Origin: Cryptomeria japonica
Taxonomy: Eukaryota; Streptophyta; Pinopsida; Cupressales; Cupressaceae
Assembly (NCBI RefSeq): GCF_030272615.1
Contig: NC_081407.1
Coordinates: 145,334,897-145,398,896, forward strand
Length of the DNA stretch: 64,000 bases
Direction of reading: 5' to 3'
A model generated the notes under the pieces. The model saw only the letters and a list, made by a program, of their open reading frames with translations. It had not been told where the DNA came from and did not search any database. The position numbers and the translations under genes were made by a program. Positions 41,197-52,045 of this stretch are shown piece by piece; within the stretch, counting starts at the first letter, position 1, and every line of letters starts with the position of its first letter.

Positions 41197-42582
41197 TGTA
41201 TTAGTTGAGGTAGAGTGAGTAGATCCCTGACAGTGAGCACTCACAAGGTTTTGATGAATTTCAAGGCTGCTATTCTACAGTATAATAGGCCTTGAATGGG
41301 ATGGCGGTTGTATAGAAGCTATCATAGAAACAAATCTAATTATTATAGAAAGATAAATAATAATGCATTGTTCTTCAATTGCTCAAGAACTTTTTTAATT
41401 TTTTGCATTTGTGTGTAGGATGGCTTGTGATTTGATGATAAACATATTACTATTGTTTATATCACTTGGGAAGGATGACTTGGGTCAAAGTGGTTTCCTT
41501 GTGGATCTAGAGGCTATTTGTTGGTGGTTGCCTAATCTGAACTTGGTTGATTTATCCCTTATGCTTGTCCTTGACTTTGTTGAATAATGCCCCTCATGTT
41601 GAGTCTTTTTACACTTTTGAGATTGACTGCTGAATTTTGGAGTAGTGGTGTTTTGGTTACTATTCTTGTTATTTTGATTGCTTCGACTTGACGAGGCTTC
41701 ACCTATTTCTTGGGGTTTGTTCTATTCCAAGGCTGGTCTCAATGGCCTCTTCATAGTACAAAGACTTATTAGTCTTCACAATTTGTAACTCAAGGTCTTT
41801 CTCAACATAATGGATGAAAAGTGTGATTAGTTCTTAAATCATTGTTGAAGCTCTAGAAGAGGCATAGAGGGCACTCTGTCAATTGATATGATCAACACAT
41901 CTTACCCTCGTTATGTTTGGTATATAAGTAGGTCCTTGATTTTGGTTATGTGTCTTCTGAAGTTTTTAACATATAACTCAGATAATTATTGGAAGTTATG
42001 GATGGAGCCTTTGTCAAGGTGATAGTAGCAATGAGGGTCCTGTGTCTCCAATGATCTTGAGAAGAGCTTAATTATGATGACCTACAAAGTGGGAAATTCC
42101 CTCTAAGTGTAGGATAGGCTTTGATATAAGAATTAGGATCATTTCTACCATAAAATTTTGGAAGCTTGGGTAGGAGCTTTGGGAAACATGCCCTTTGATG
42201 TGAGAGACTGAAGGCTTGTGAAGGCATTTGAAATTCTCAAGGAAAGATTTTATTCTCCATAGGTCTAAGTGGTGATGGCATGCTAAAAATTCTAGCTTAG
42301 GTGGAGGACCATTTGGAAAGTAAGCATAGTAATGAGGCATCTGATCCATACCCTCCTCAGACTTGATCATTAGTACGAGCAACATTCTTCATAGGATCTT
42401 GCTGATCTTGATGCAAAAAAGGTGTTAATATGAAAATTTAAGCGGCCAATGTTTGTTGTAGAAGTATGAGTTCTGGATGGTAAATGTTTCTTGGTAGTGT
42501 AGCAGCACTAGCATGTTTGCAATATGTTCAGGATGTTGAGCACCTTGAGTGAAGAATATTGTGGTTGGTCCTACTGTCTAGG

Positions 42583-42858
42583 TTGCAATGGTGTTCTTTA
42601 ACATTTTTGGCTAGGTGAAGAGGTCTTCTCCATAATTATTATTGACAATTGTAAACTCTTGACGAGAATATTGCAGATTGCCATCTATTCCTAAGGCATT
42701 AACATGTGAGGCTGATTTTGTTGCAATGGTGTTCTTTAACATTTTTGGCTAGGTGAAGAGGTCTTGTCCATAATTATCATTGACAATTGTAAATTCTTGA
42801 TGAGAATATTGCAGATTGCCATCTATTCCTAAGGCATTAACATGTGAGGCTGATTTTG
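42583..42858. repeat. 138-bp perfect-like tandem duplication
   Basis: Units 42583-42720 and 42721-42858, each from TTGCAATGGTGTTCTTTAAC to GTGAGGCTGATTTTG, differ by only a few bases, so the duplication is younger than its surroundings. Confidence 0.95.
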
Positions 42859-43006
42859 ATTGGTTTCATTAGGTTCATTTCCTGGATAGCTCATGCTACA
42901 AATATGGATTAAGCCTTGAATTTTGAAAATCATAGATGGCTAATGAAGAGTGACAATGCTATGTTCTTCGAGGACATTGAATCAATAGGGAGACTAATAA
43001 TATTTG

Positions 43007-43350
43007 TGGCTCAACATATGGACACACTAGTTTGTGTAGGATGTATTGTTGTTGGACTTAGCCTTGTATCTAAAATTAGAATTGCGAGAGTAGTTGTGAA
43101 TCATGACCGTGTCTTTGTTATAGGCCTCAGATCTAGAGGGTTGGACATTAGGGGAAGTATAGAATGTTTCCTTAGATGATATCAACAAATTGGAAGATTC
43201 ATATGTTTTTTGGCTCAATATTTAATTGGGCTGGGTGAGATGGTCTTGGACTAGAGCCATGTGTTTAGGTTTAGAATTGCTAGAGCAGTTGCAAATGGTG
43301 ACTCTACCCTCATCATAGGCTTTGGATGTAGAGGCTTGGGCCCTTTGATT
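43007..43350. repeat. Diverged tandem repeat of about 200 bp
   Basis: TGGCTCAACAT.., TTAGAATTGCGAGAGTAGTTG and AGGCCTCAGATCTAGAGG (43007-43145) recur in changed form as TGGCTCAATAT.., TTAGAATTGCTAGAGCAGTTG and AGGCTTTGGATGTAGAGG (43211-43345). Confidence 0.7.
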
Positions 43351-43520
43351 TTTCCTTTGAGTGACCTCTTGGCTGTTAGCTGTTGGAGGGAGAGGCTGCT
43401 GCTTGTCATTTGTGAAAATGATATGCACACCAAATATGAAAGAAATAGGAAAAGTGTAAAGGAAAAGGTTAAAGTGCGTCATGGTGATGGTCATGAAGAG
43501 AGGGATTATTGGAAGAGAGA

Positions 43521-43552
43521 AAAGAAAAGAAAAGAAAAGAAAAGAAAAGATT
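43521..43552. repeat. (AAAAG)n microsatellite
   Basis: About six AAAAG units in a purine-rich stretch. Confidence 0.9.
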
Positions 43553-43880
43553 GCTAGTGAAAAAGGCGCTGCACAAAACCTTTTTGAAATAGACCTTACT
43601 AAATTAAAAAAGTCTTGCAAATTTAGTACCTTTGTATGCCAAATTGTGCCCAACAGTACATTAATGCAATTAAAGACTATGCAAGCAGCCTCAAAGTGCA
43701 GGCAACCAGAAAAAACCAAAGAGTAGCCTATAAGGGACTGACTGAAACCTTAGGGGTGTTTACAAACTATCCTAGCTAATTGAAGCCTTTTAGATTCAAC
43801 AAAAGCCTCTATTTTGCTCCAGAGGTCTTATGAAATTTTTTTCTTTCATTCTCAACAACAAAGATGGGGTTTGCAAAATA

Positions 43881-43892
43881 GCTTTGATACCA
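43881..43892 (-). other. Primer-binding site, initiator-Met type
   Basis: Minus strand TGGTATCAAAGC, one change from the canonical TGGTATCAGAGC, directly after an LTR end ..GATTTTCACA. Confidence 0.7.
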
Positions 43893-44248
43893 TGTGAAAA
43901 TCACCAAGAAGCTTTACAAAATCAAAAGCACTTGACAAAGATCTTGTTTTATGGGCAAGACTAGAGTTGAAACTGAAGACAAACACACTGACTCATCATG
44001 TGAGTCATCAAGTGTGGAGTCTAAGGAAAGAATCACTCGCTAATATAACAATTTACCTACCTAATTAAACACCTCTAGAAGATGGCACTCTATGTGAGAG
44101 ATGGCACCAACACTAGTAAAACATAAGAAAACTTAGCTTAAGTGCATAGCAAGATGATAAACTAGTGCATAAATACAATAGACTAACACCCTCCACAGGC
44201 ACAACTTTGGTAGATGGTGATGATTGGCAACAAGGCCATGTTAGGTAT
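43893..44248 (-). repeat. LTR of the decayed minus-strand retrotransposon
   Basis: Starts TGTGAAAATCACC next to the PBS. The outer end is not fixed; it lies before the giant element at 44249. No partner LTR was identified. Confidence 0.5.
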
Positions 44249-45248
44249 TGTTGACGTGTTTTTTTTGCACATGCGAACACAGAATAAAATACCGATGTAT
44301 CTTATCTTCTCTTGAACAAAGTTCCCAACTGTTGAAGATCTCGCTGAAGGATCAGTCGGAGTAACTCCAAGGTTCTGTATGTAGGATCTCTACGTGTGGA
44401 TAAGCTCTCTGTGGTATGATGTGATTTGCTGGAATCACAAGGGGACTTACACTTGATGACTGAACTTCTGATTTGCTTTGAATATTGCTGGAACACAGGA
44501 TTTTACTGCCTTAGATTTGAAAAAAGGAAAAAAGACGAGGGCGAGGAAAGGATCTAATCCTAACACTAAGAATGTAAGAGCAATGAATGATCTTTGATGA
44601 AATTCTAACTAAGTCTTGTTTTGACATCCCAGGACCATCTCCACAAGGTTAGTGCGATCTTCGAAGGAAAGCTTTATGATGTTCAAATCATCACTACAGG
44701 CATAGACACCATCAGGTTGATGCATATCAATGAAGAAGCGACAATTGAAGTTAAGCTTAAGCTGAATGATTCCAGTTGACTACACAAGGCAAGTCTGCAA
44801 TCAACAAACTGCTAGTAGTATGGATATACGAATTTCACCATCAATCAAGCACATTTCTTCCACTCATCTAATAACATGAAATCAAATATGAGAAGTATAG
44901 AGACCATGCAAATTGTCGAATCGACCCATAAATTTCACCATTTCTTCAATGAAGTTTTACAAGTCTTTTACAACAACATCTTGGCAACAATCTTTGCCTT
45001 CTTTCTCTACTCTACTCTAATTGCTATTCTATCAACTAGCTAATCACCTTCTAACTATTCTCTATCTGTCTTCTATTAACTCCCTTTACAAAATGAAGAG
45101 TCGGGGCTTATATAGTGCCCTGAATACAATTCGATGGCTCAGATCCATTTGAGATCAATGGACAAGATTCAATAATGAAAACCCTAATTAGGGTTTGTTA
45201 CAACCATTACATAACATTTAATGCTTGACCAATGATAAAATTATATCT

Positions 45249-45671
45249 TTAGGACACATGTCTTCTTTGGAAAATTCGACCAATAGATAGCTGGGGTAGG
45301 TACATCGAAGTTTGCGCCACCTCCCATGAGTTAGGTACATTGAATTTGGACATGTTGAGGTGGACCAATCCAATTGGAGAAGTGATGACTGGGATGCCAC
45401 CTCGTCTGACACTCGGTTGATGCCAATTTGGTAATGTTGAGAAATTAGCTTTAATTAACTCTTCTGGAACTATCTGCTTCTTCAACGAACCCTTTGTTCT
45501 GACTTCTTTTGTCTTTGATTTGCAGGATGATGATGTATCTCGCCTTGGAATGCTGGATTGGAAGAAGTTATTCCTGATGATGCCGGATCGAAGAAGGCTG
45601 TCCTTGTCGATGCTTGACTGGAGGAGGTCGCCCTTTGATCTGGCTTGATTTTCCAACTCCGAGATCTCCAT
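45249..45671 (-). CDS. Short ORF of the third giant element
   Basis: ATG at 45671, eight bases after the intron acceptor. 140 codons: MEISELENQARSKGDLLQSS, then repeated SS/RS and basic residues with NFFQSSIPRRDTSSS, then KGSLKKQIVPEELIKANFST, then a less charged tail. The region up to KGSLKK corresponds to the inner-copy ORF (RGTS..KGSLKK), which stops there. The extra C-terminal part lies in sequence also present, untranslated, in the inner copy. No domain is recognised and coding is uncertain. Confidence 0.35.
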   Translation of the reverse strand: MEISELENQARSKGDLLQSSIDKDSLLRSGIIRNNFFQSSIPRRDTSSSCKSKTKEVRTKGSLKKQIVPEELIKANFSTLPNWHQPSVRRGGIPVITSPIGLVHLNMSKFNVPNSWEVAQTSMYLPQLSIGRIFQRRHVS

Positions 45672-45678
45672 TTGATGC

Positions 45679-45915
45679 CTACACAAAATATTAAAGTTAG
45701 TCTTTTGAGCATCAAACCTCAAAGCATGAAATTTAAGACCTTTCAAAGGTAAAACTTAAGATATTAATTTGAAAAAAGTCATGATAAATCAAGAACTATA
45801 CATTTTCAAATTAATCATGAATGGAAATTGGATTTTCAAGACTTAGATTTTACAAAATTGCAATGGGATCACAATAAGTCTTGAATGAGATCTTCAAAAA
45901 AGTAATTCTTCATAC
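45679..45915 (-). other. 5' UTR intron of the giant-element transcript (third copy)
   Basis: Minus strand GGAAG|GTATGAAG donor and TTTTGTGTAG|GCATC acceptor, 237 bp. Same position and ends as in the other copies. Confidence 0.55.
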
Positions 45916-46193
45916 CTTCCCTTGAATACTTAAGTACAAAACCTTGAAAAATGAAGGAAGAAGACCGGATTTTGTTGGGCAAGATTTATAGCCATCCCTT
46001 GGATGAAGTACGCCTCCTTTAGCCTTCAAAAGAGCCTCACCTTCCACTAGCTTCTCCAAAATCTGGAAATTCACCTTCAAACTTGCTTAATTTCACCTTC
46101 AATCTTCTGAATTTCGCTCCTCAAAATATGCTCTTCAAGTTCGCATGAGAGATAATGCAAGAATGATTTGAATTTGCTAAAGAACCTCTCCCA

Positions 46194-46202
46194 TTATATA
46201 GA
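46194..46202 (-). promoter_or_regulatory. Proximal TATA box of the third giant element
   Basis: Minus strand AAGCGCTCTATATAATGGG, matching the GAGCGCT-TATA context of the other copies. Confidence 0.55.
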
Positions 46203-46535
46203 GCGCTTACCTTGATTCTTGTTGAGGCCGACCTAGCAATTAAGCCTTAAAATAAAATAAAAAACCACCAAGAAGAAGGCCGACTTGATAAATAAAGACA
46301 AAATAATGCCTTGTGCGCTCAACCTTTAATTTTTTAATTATTTAAATTAATTTTAATACCTCTAAGATGTTCATTTTGATTATTTCAAGGTACAAAATTA
46401 ATTTATTAAATTGAAATGCCTTTAATTTAATGTGAATTTGATTTAATCTTCCAAAGGCTTCGAAGTGAGTAAATTTGGTGAATTTTTAAGAATATCATGC
46501 TCAAATAATGTAAAAATGAAGGATATCACTAATCT

Positions 46536-47953
46536 CGCCCTGGACCCTTGGCAAGGGTCAGGAGCGATTTTTCAATCTAGACCTTGCATACCTCCCTTTT
46601 TTCGCCCAAAACTTCTTCTAGACATTTAAATGGTATTTTTAATTGAAGTTTTGAATTTGATTTCATTTGATCTTTAGGAGGAAAGTGTATTTAGGTTTTT
46701 TTTCGCCCTGGACCCTCAGAGAGGGTCAGGAGCGATTTTTCAATTTTGCTCTTAATCCTTCATCTTTTAATTGTCAATTCTCCTTGTGGGGTAAGCAATG
46801 ATCTCCTTTACTTGTTCCATGCATGCTTGATTTGCTTTTGCAATGCAAAATAGGGGCTTCAAAGATTTTCGCTCTGGGCCTCCAGTGAGGGTCAGGAGCG
46901 ACTTTTGCAAATTAGGCTAAGATCATCAAGTTTTGGAGGTAAATCCTTGTTCATCACGTTTTGGAGGACCCCTCCACCTTAGCACAACCTTGCCTTAGCG
47001 CAATCTTGAAGGGAAGTTGTTGGTTTTGCAAATTTCGCCTTGGGCCTTCAGTGAGGGTCAGGAGCGATTTTGAGTCTTTTGCACAAATTCTTGATCACTT
47101 CAACTTCAAATTACCCTCAAGGCGTAGAATATCATTCTTCACTCCCTTTTGAGTCTTGGAAACAAAATACCATCTCGAAATACAAGGGAAGTGAGAACTC
47201 TTGGAAATTTCGCCCTGGACCCTTGGAGAGGGTCAGGAGCGATTTTCCCTATTGTCATCAAAATTTGCACTCTCAGCATCTCAATTCCACTTCAAGGCAT
47301 TTCAAACATCGTTTCTAACTTGTGCCTAGGCTTAGCTTTGCTCAATTTTGGAGAAAAAGGTTGGATATTAGGTTTTTCGCCCTAGGCCCTTAGAGAGGGT
47401 CAGGAGCGATTTTGCAAATTCAAGCTTATCCATCTTTTGTTAGCCCCCCAAATTATCTTCAATGGGCAAAACACACCTTCCCTCATTCATTTCAATCATA
47501 AAATCGCTTTGTCCTTGCAAGAAAATTGTGCCTTTGAAATTTTCGCTCTGGGCCTTCAGTGAAGGCCAGGAGCTATTTTTGTCTTTGTTGCCCAAAATTC
47601 ACCATTTTTCAAACTTTCAAACTTCCAAATGCATCCAGTAATGTCCAATCTTCTCTCTGGGAAACCTTGCACAAAAAAAGTTAGCCAAAATTAGCGAGAA
47701 ATAAACTCGAGCAACATTTTCGCCCTGGACCCTCAGCAAGGGTCAGGAGCGAAATTTACAATCTAGGCTAAATTGCTCAATCTTTTAGTTTCAAACCACT
47801 TCACAGGGCAAGGTAAGATCATTTTCAAGGCCAGGAACAAGGTTTCAAATTCAAGCGAGTTGGCATATGATGTCTATAATGAATTTCGCTCTGGACCCTT
47901 AGCAAGGGTCAGGAGCAAGATTCGCTTTGGACCTCCTGAGAGGGTCAGGAGCG
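46536..47953. repeat. Palindrome array, third copy (10 units)
   Basis: Units start at 46536, 46704, 46870, 47036, 47211, 47378, 47544, 47721, 47886 and 47922; steps 168, 166, 166, 175, 167, 166, 177, 165 and 36 bp. The stems here read GGACCC..GGGTC instead of GGTCCC..GGGAC as in the other copies. Confidence 0.92.
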
Positions 47954-47991
47954 AAATTTGACTTTTTGAACTCTCCGTCAGGATAATTTTA

Positions 47992-48041
47992 TGGAATATA
48001 ACATTTAAGTATACATTTCTTATACTTTAAGTTATATTCCA
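47992..48041. repeat. Long AT-rich hairpin near the third copy's terminus
   Basis: TGGAATATAAC.. pairs with ..GTTATATTCCA, counterpart of 20325-20386 in the inner copy. Confidence 0.8.
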
Positions 48042-48353
48042 TATATACTTTCAGGATGTTTGAGAGTGGTTTCAGACCTCCAGGAGTTATATTGCAAAAG
48101 CTAGTTTTTGGAGGTTTTTCAGTTTTCAGACTTACTCAAATTTCAGGATCAGGACATTGCAGACTTAGTCAAATTTCAGGATCAGGACATTATTCAAGCA
48201 GGACCTGCTATCCAGGTGATCCCCTTGGCGACACTCAAAATGCAAAGGCTAACTGACAAAACCCTAAAAAAACTAAAAACAAACCCTAGAAAGCAAAAAA
48301 GCAAGGGTCCCCATTTGCAATGGGGCAATGTGTGAAAATGTCACAACAAGCAT

Positions 48354-48624
48354 CCATGTCCAAAAAATTCTTTATAATAGAGAAGAGAAAACTCGTGGGA
48401 AAAACTCTCCTTTAAAAAGGAAAAAGGAAGATGGGTCCCAACAAGTAGGCCTAAACCAAGTAGTCAACATACAAAAAAGATCTCATGATGTGTCTAGGAT
48501 TTAAAAGCATCTTTCTAGAAGTTTCAATACCTTTCTCATGAATTTGATCGTCCAACTTCACTAGAGAACAAAAATAGCCAACTAGAGAATGAAAATAACA
48601 ACTCAGCAAGACTTAAGAAGATAA
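48354..48624. other. Unassigned sequence
   Basis: Purine-rich on the + strand (GAGAAGAGAAAAC), with no gene or repeat recognised. Confidence 0.4.
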
Positions 48625-48629
48625 CCAAT

Positions 48630-49276
48630 GTAATGTCCCCTATTTGAATCACCTTATATTTTGCCCACAAGAGATTAGAGTATCACGGTTCAGGTCTGAT
48701 CTAATTGCTTTATGAGAACTCCTGCTATGCTTTGATGCCCTCATCAAATGAAACCTTCTCCCCTTATATCTTCCAATTTGAGGGAGGGTCACACCTCTTC
48801 ATCATGTTTGCCCTTTGTAATGGTCACAACCTTTCACAATCACCACCCTTCAAATGAGTCACAACCCTTCATCATTTATGCCCATTGAAAGAGTCATAAC
48901 CTTCCATAATTATGCCCTTTGAAAGAGACACAACCTTTCATAATTTCTGCCTTCCTTTGGAAGACGCACTTCCTTATTTAGTTCCCATTCCTTCCTTCTT
49001 CCATTGATTCTTTCTTGATTCACATACTCCATTCTTTCTTCTCCTCCTTCCTTCTTCCATTGATTCTTTCTTGATTCACATGCTCCATTCTTTCTTCCCC
49101 CCCCCACAAATGAGGTTCTCTTCCTTCATTTTATATCTCATGTTTGAGGGAGTTTCATGCCTTTTGAGGGAGTCTATATTTAATTTTATTCTTTTATATT
49201 TTAATTTTAATTTTATTTTTATTCTTTTGTATTTTAATTTTATTATTAAATCCTATTTCAAAGTGGGGACATTACA
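48630..49276. mobile_element. Solo LTR, 647 bp, same family as 4794-5831
   Basis: TGTAATGTCCCC..GGGGACATTACA, flanks ACCAA (48625-48629) and GCCAA (49277-49281), one mismatch. Shorter than the 4794 copy through loss in the left part. It contains an internal duplication of about 57 bp (CTTCCTTCTTCCATTGATTC.. at 48986-49100). Confidence 0.85.
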
Positions 49277-49281
49277 GCCAA

Positions 49282-50320
49282 CTTCTTACACCATCATCAT
49301 AGATGCTTTTTTACGCCTCTTACAATGTCATAGATGCTTGTAATTTGTTGTAAATTGTCATAGATTCTCTTCCACTTAATGCTAAGTGTCCAGTGATGCC
49401 TTTCAATGCTTTCTCCTACATTATGCCACTTACACACATTATAAATACCCTACAAACACGTGGACGTCTAAGATGGTTCTCTCCATGATCCTTGGCGATG
49501 TACACATAATTAATTGACTAATAAACAATTAAATTACAATATTCTAAAAGGATTGCAAGGTTAATATCACCTTTAGTCCTAACAAAGATTTTTGGTCCAT
49601 ATTTCTTTGCACCACTGAATGCTCGTGTCTTGCATTTCTTAACATGGCAACAAATTAAAAGCATTTTCAATGGAATCAACATCAAACTTGGCAAGGACTT
49701 GATCACTTACTGTACAAATTTCCCTCTTTTTAGGGGTGTTATGTTTGGTGTAGGTGATTGAGGTGAGCTAGGAAAAGAGTTTGCAACCCCTGGGCAATTT
49801 CACTGCTGCATTTGATCTTATCCTCCAAATCAATCTCATCAATGCTCATGTTCCCTAGCTTAGTGTCCTTGACCTTTGAATATTCATGTACCAATATTGA
49901 AGAGCATCTTTGACTTGACTATGCTGAAAATCTGTTGTTGATGACTGAAAACTTTCCAAAGCTGTTGTAGATGGCGCTGGCAACCCTTTTGATTTTGAAG
50001 ATGTTTTTATATGTCTGAAAATAACAAATTGCTTTGGGCACTTGAAAACCCGCTGTCATTTTTTGTGATGGTGGCCAAACATTGGTAAACCAGATCTGAG
50101 TTTGAAAGGTGCTTCCAAAAGTAAATGGTGACCCAATCTCTACCCAACAGCAGGAGAAGAATGACTTGTCAAAATTTCAATAATGTGCTAATGATACAAT
50201 ACCGTTTTGGTTTGTACACTGTTTTGGACAATTATTTATTAGCCATATGCTGAAGTATTCTTGACTCTTTTTTAGTGTTTAAACTGTTCTGCACTGTTAT
50301 GACACATGTTTTGCATGTCT
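49282..50320. other. Unassigned sequence
   Basis: No coding region is recognised. ATAGATGCTT recurs at 49299 and 49330. Nothing else is seen. Confidence 0.4.
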
Positions 50321-50329
50321 TGACCTTAT

Positions 50330-50660
50330 TTGACATTTAAACTTTTTTCCGAAATCTGTAAGGTGTGCAATGCACATGGAATGGACACTTTTTTGGTTTT
50401 TGAACTTTTGGGCAAAATGAATTCTGGCACATGCTGGGATTTTGTTGGGACTTTTTTTGGTGTGTTTTCAACTTTGGAAAAAATTCATTATGCCACACGC
50501 GAGGATCCTTTTTGGTCACTTATTGATGTTTTGAATTTTTTTACTAAAATGCATTATGCCATGCTCCATTGGGTCATTTGGACAATTTTATGTTTGCAAA
50601 ATTCAGCTATTATCCTTTATGGCGTGCTCCGAGGACCTTTTTGATCTATTTTCACTTCGA
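50330..50660 (+). repeat. Diverged tandem repeat of about 65-75 bp, four to five units
   Basis: Each unit contains CATTATGCCA- or TTCTGGCACA-like sequence followed by GCT(C/G).., GAGGA and CTTTTTTGG. The last is TTATGGCGTGCTCCGAGGACC. The 104-codon frame across it (50330-50644) is explained by the repeat, and I do not call it a gene. Confidence 0.6.
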
Positions 50661-50989
50661 GAACATTTTGACCCACTAACCCTTATGTTTTATTTCATTC
50701 CTTAAGTCAATTTTGGATTTCCTCCTTCACATACAATCCATGATCTTCACCTTTTCTGATTGTTGGAAAGCTCCTTCGATTGGATATGCAAAGACGTGGA
50801 TCAGACCTTGAAAGTATGACATTCGTGGCCATGATACACAAGGATTTTGACAATGATTTATGATACAAGGAATGGCTTTCATTTGACTCAAGATCAGACA
50901 CTATATGAATTTTTCTGTATGGGTACAGCAATTGCTTTGGTGGAGCCTTTCTTGCAATAACTCACCTTGATCTTTGATTATAGTTTGTT

Positions 50990-51570
50990 CTGCTAGATGG
51001 TTGTTATTTAAAGGTATACAATCTTTTGCACATGTTTTTAGAGATGGCTCTCTCTTTTCTTGGGAGGATATCAAGAGGACTTTTATGCTTCTAGTTCTGA
51101 AATCTCTTACAGAACTTTGTATGATAAGCTGTCTCTCTCCGAGGAGGTTTTTGATTCTTTGAAAAGTAAGTGGGGCTTTATTGATTCCCCTAAGCTTTTG
51201 GGAATACATTTGATTATATTTGGTCTTTTTGTATTGAGCCAAAGAAGTCTTGTCTTAGGTTGTTATTTTTACATCATCAACTTGCTGTGGCACTACTTGG
51301 TCTTCTTGTGGGTTCAGTATAGGCTCCTATTCTTGGTGCAATGCGGATGAGATCTGTTTCCATTTTTTTTTGATTTTAAGTTTGCTAAAAAAGTTTGAGA
51401 TTTGTTTTTTTGGAGTAGACGTCGTTTTCTGATAAGAACTCCATTTCCTGGCTTGATATTTTGTTTGGACCCATTAACTCTTCTAAGAGGTTGAACACAT
51501 TTCCTAGGAACTTATGGCTTATTGTGTCTACTGAAGTTTTATGGAAATTAAGAAACAAATGAGATTTTTC
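50990..51570 (+). pseudogene. Degraded LINE remnant (RT zinc-binding region)
   Basis: Three + frames read in turn FKGIQSFAHVFRDGSLFSWED, DFYASSSEISYRTLYDKLS and NLWLIVSTEVLWKLRNK. This pattern (F..LF...G.F.sWe.i....., then W.i....lW..RN) is like the part between RT and zf-RVT end of plant LINEs. Several shifts and stops are present. Assignment is by pattern only. Confidence 0.4.
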
Positions 51571-51629
51571 AGCGAGAAAGGAGTTAACTTATGAACTTTT
51601 GTCATAAGGTCACTTTTCCCTTTGTTGCC

Positions 51630-52045
51630 TTGCAGGTTACCTTGATGCTGAAAGTACCAAAGGAAGACTTTTACAAGATTTATGCGTAGGGATCATTCAG
51701 TGTTTACAAGGACGACCTTAGACAGATTGCTCTGAATGAGCGTTGCGGTGCTAGAGGTCAACTGGCTTCTGGTGCTTCTACTGCTTCAGAAAATTACAAG
51801 GCTAGGACAGATGATAAGACTGCCAAAGAATTTGAGACCCTGACTGTTATTCTTGTGAATACCATCTTAAATAATGCTTTGGATCAGATTACTGTTGCTG
51901 ATGTTGCTCGTAAAGCTTGGGAGGATAGGCTGATTGATGCATTTGTGGATCATAAGGTCAAGACTTCCCTGGCTGAGGGTGAGATTTTGGTGGACTATTC
52001 TTGGTTTGAGAGGTTACTCGGCAGCCACACTGGTGTTATTCTGTA
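51630..52045 (+). pseudogene. Unidentified exon-like reading frame
   Basis: After a possible acceptor (TTTGTTGCCTTGCAG|GTT at about 51632) the frame reads VTLMLKVPKEDFYKIYA, one TAG, then about 115 codons without interruption: VYKDDLRQIALNERCGARGQ, ENYKARTDDKTAKEFETLTV, NALDQITVADVARKAWEDRL, EILVDYSWFERLLGSHTGV, stop at 52044. The amino-acid make-up (balanced charge, E/D/K/R throughout) is that of a real soluble, helical protein and unlike the surrounding AT-rich DNA. I do not recognise the family. It could be a captured host exon, an old element gene or a viral insertion. Confidence 0.4.

Larger units (their letters stand above)
41202..43880 (-). mobile_element. Decayed LTR retrotransposon interior
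   Basis: On the minus strand this lies downstream of the PBS at 43881-43892. Frames are short; a 105-codon stretch (42385-42068) and the sequence near 42060-41700 have a gag-like feel (for example LELQIVKTNKSLYYEEAIE) but no motif that fixes the family. Internal duplications are listed separately. Confidence 0.4.
44249..48348 (-). mobile_element. Giant LTR-like element, third copy, 4100 bp
   Basis: Begins TGTTGACGTG and ends ATGTCACAACA. Flanks GGTAT (44244-44248) and AGCAT (48349-48353) agree at 3 of 5 positions with transitions only, consistent with an aged target duplication. Minus-sense order: terminal hairpin CCCCATTTGCAATGGGG, long hairpin 47992-48041, array 47953-46536, TATA 46194-46202, intron 45915-45679, short ORF 45671-45249, distal TATA 45108-45114. 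Like the inner copy it lacks the 3.1-kb ORF. Sequence downstream of the ORF is very similar to the inner copy. Confidence 0.82.

Noticed and set aside
50330-50644. 104-codon + ORF
   Set aside because: It coincides with a diverged tandem repeat with a period of about 65-75 bp.
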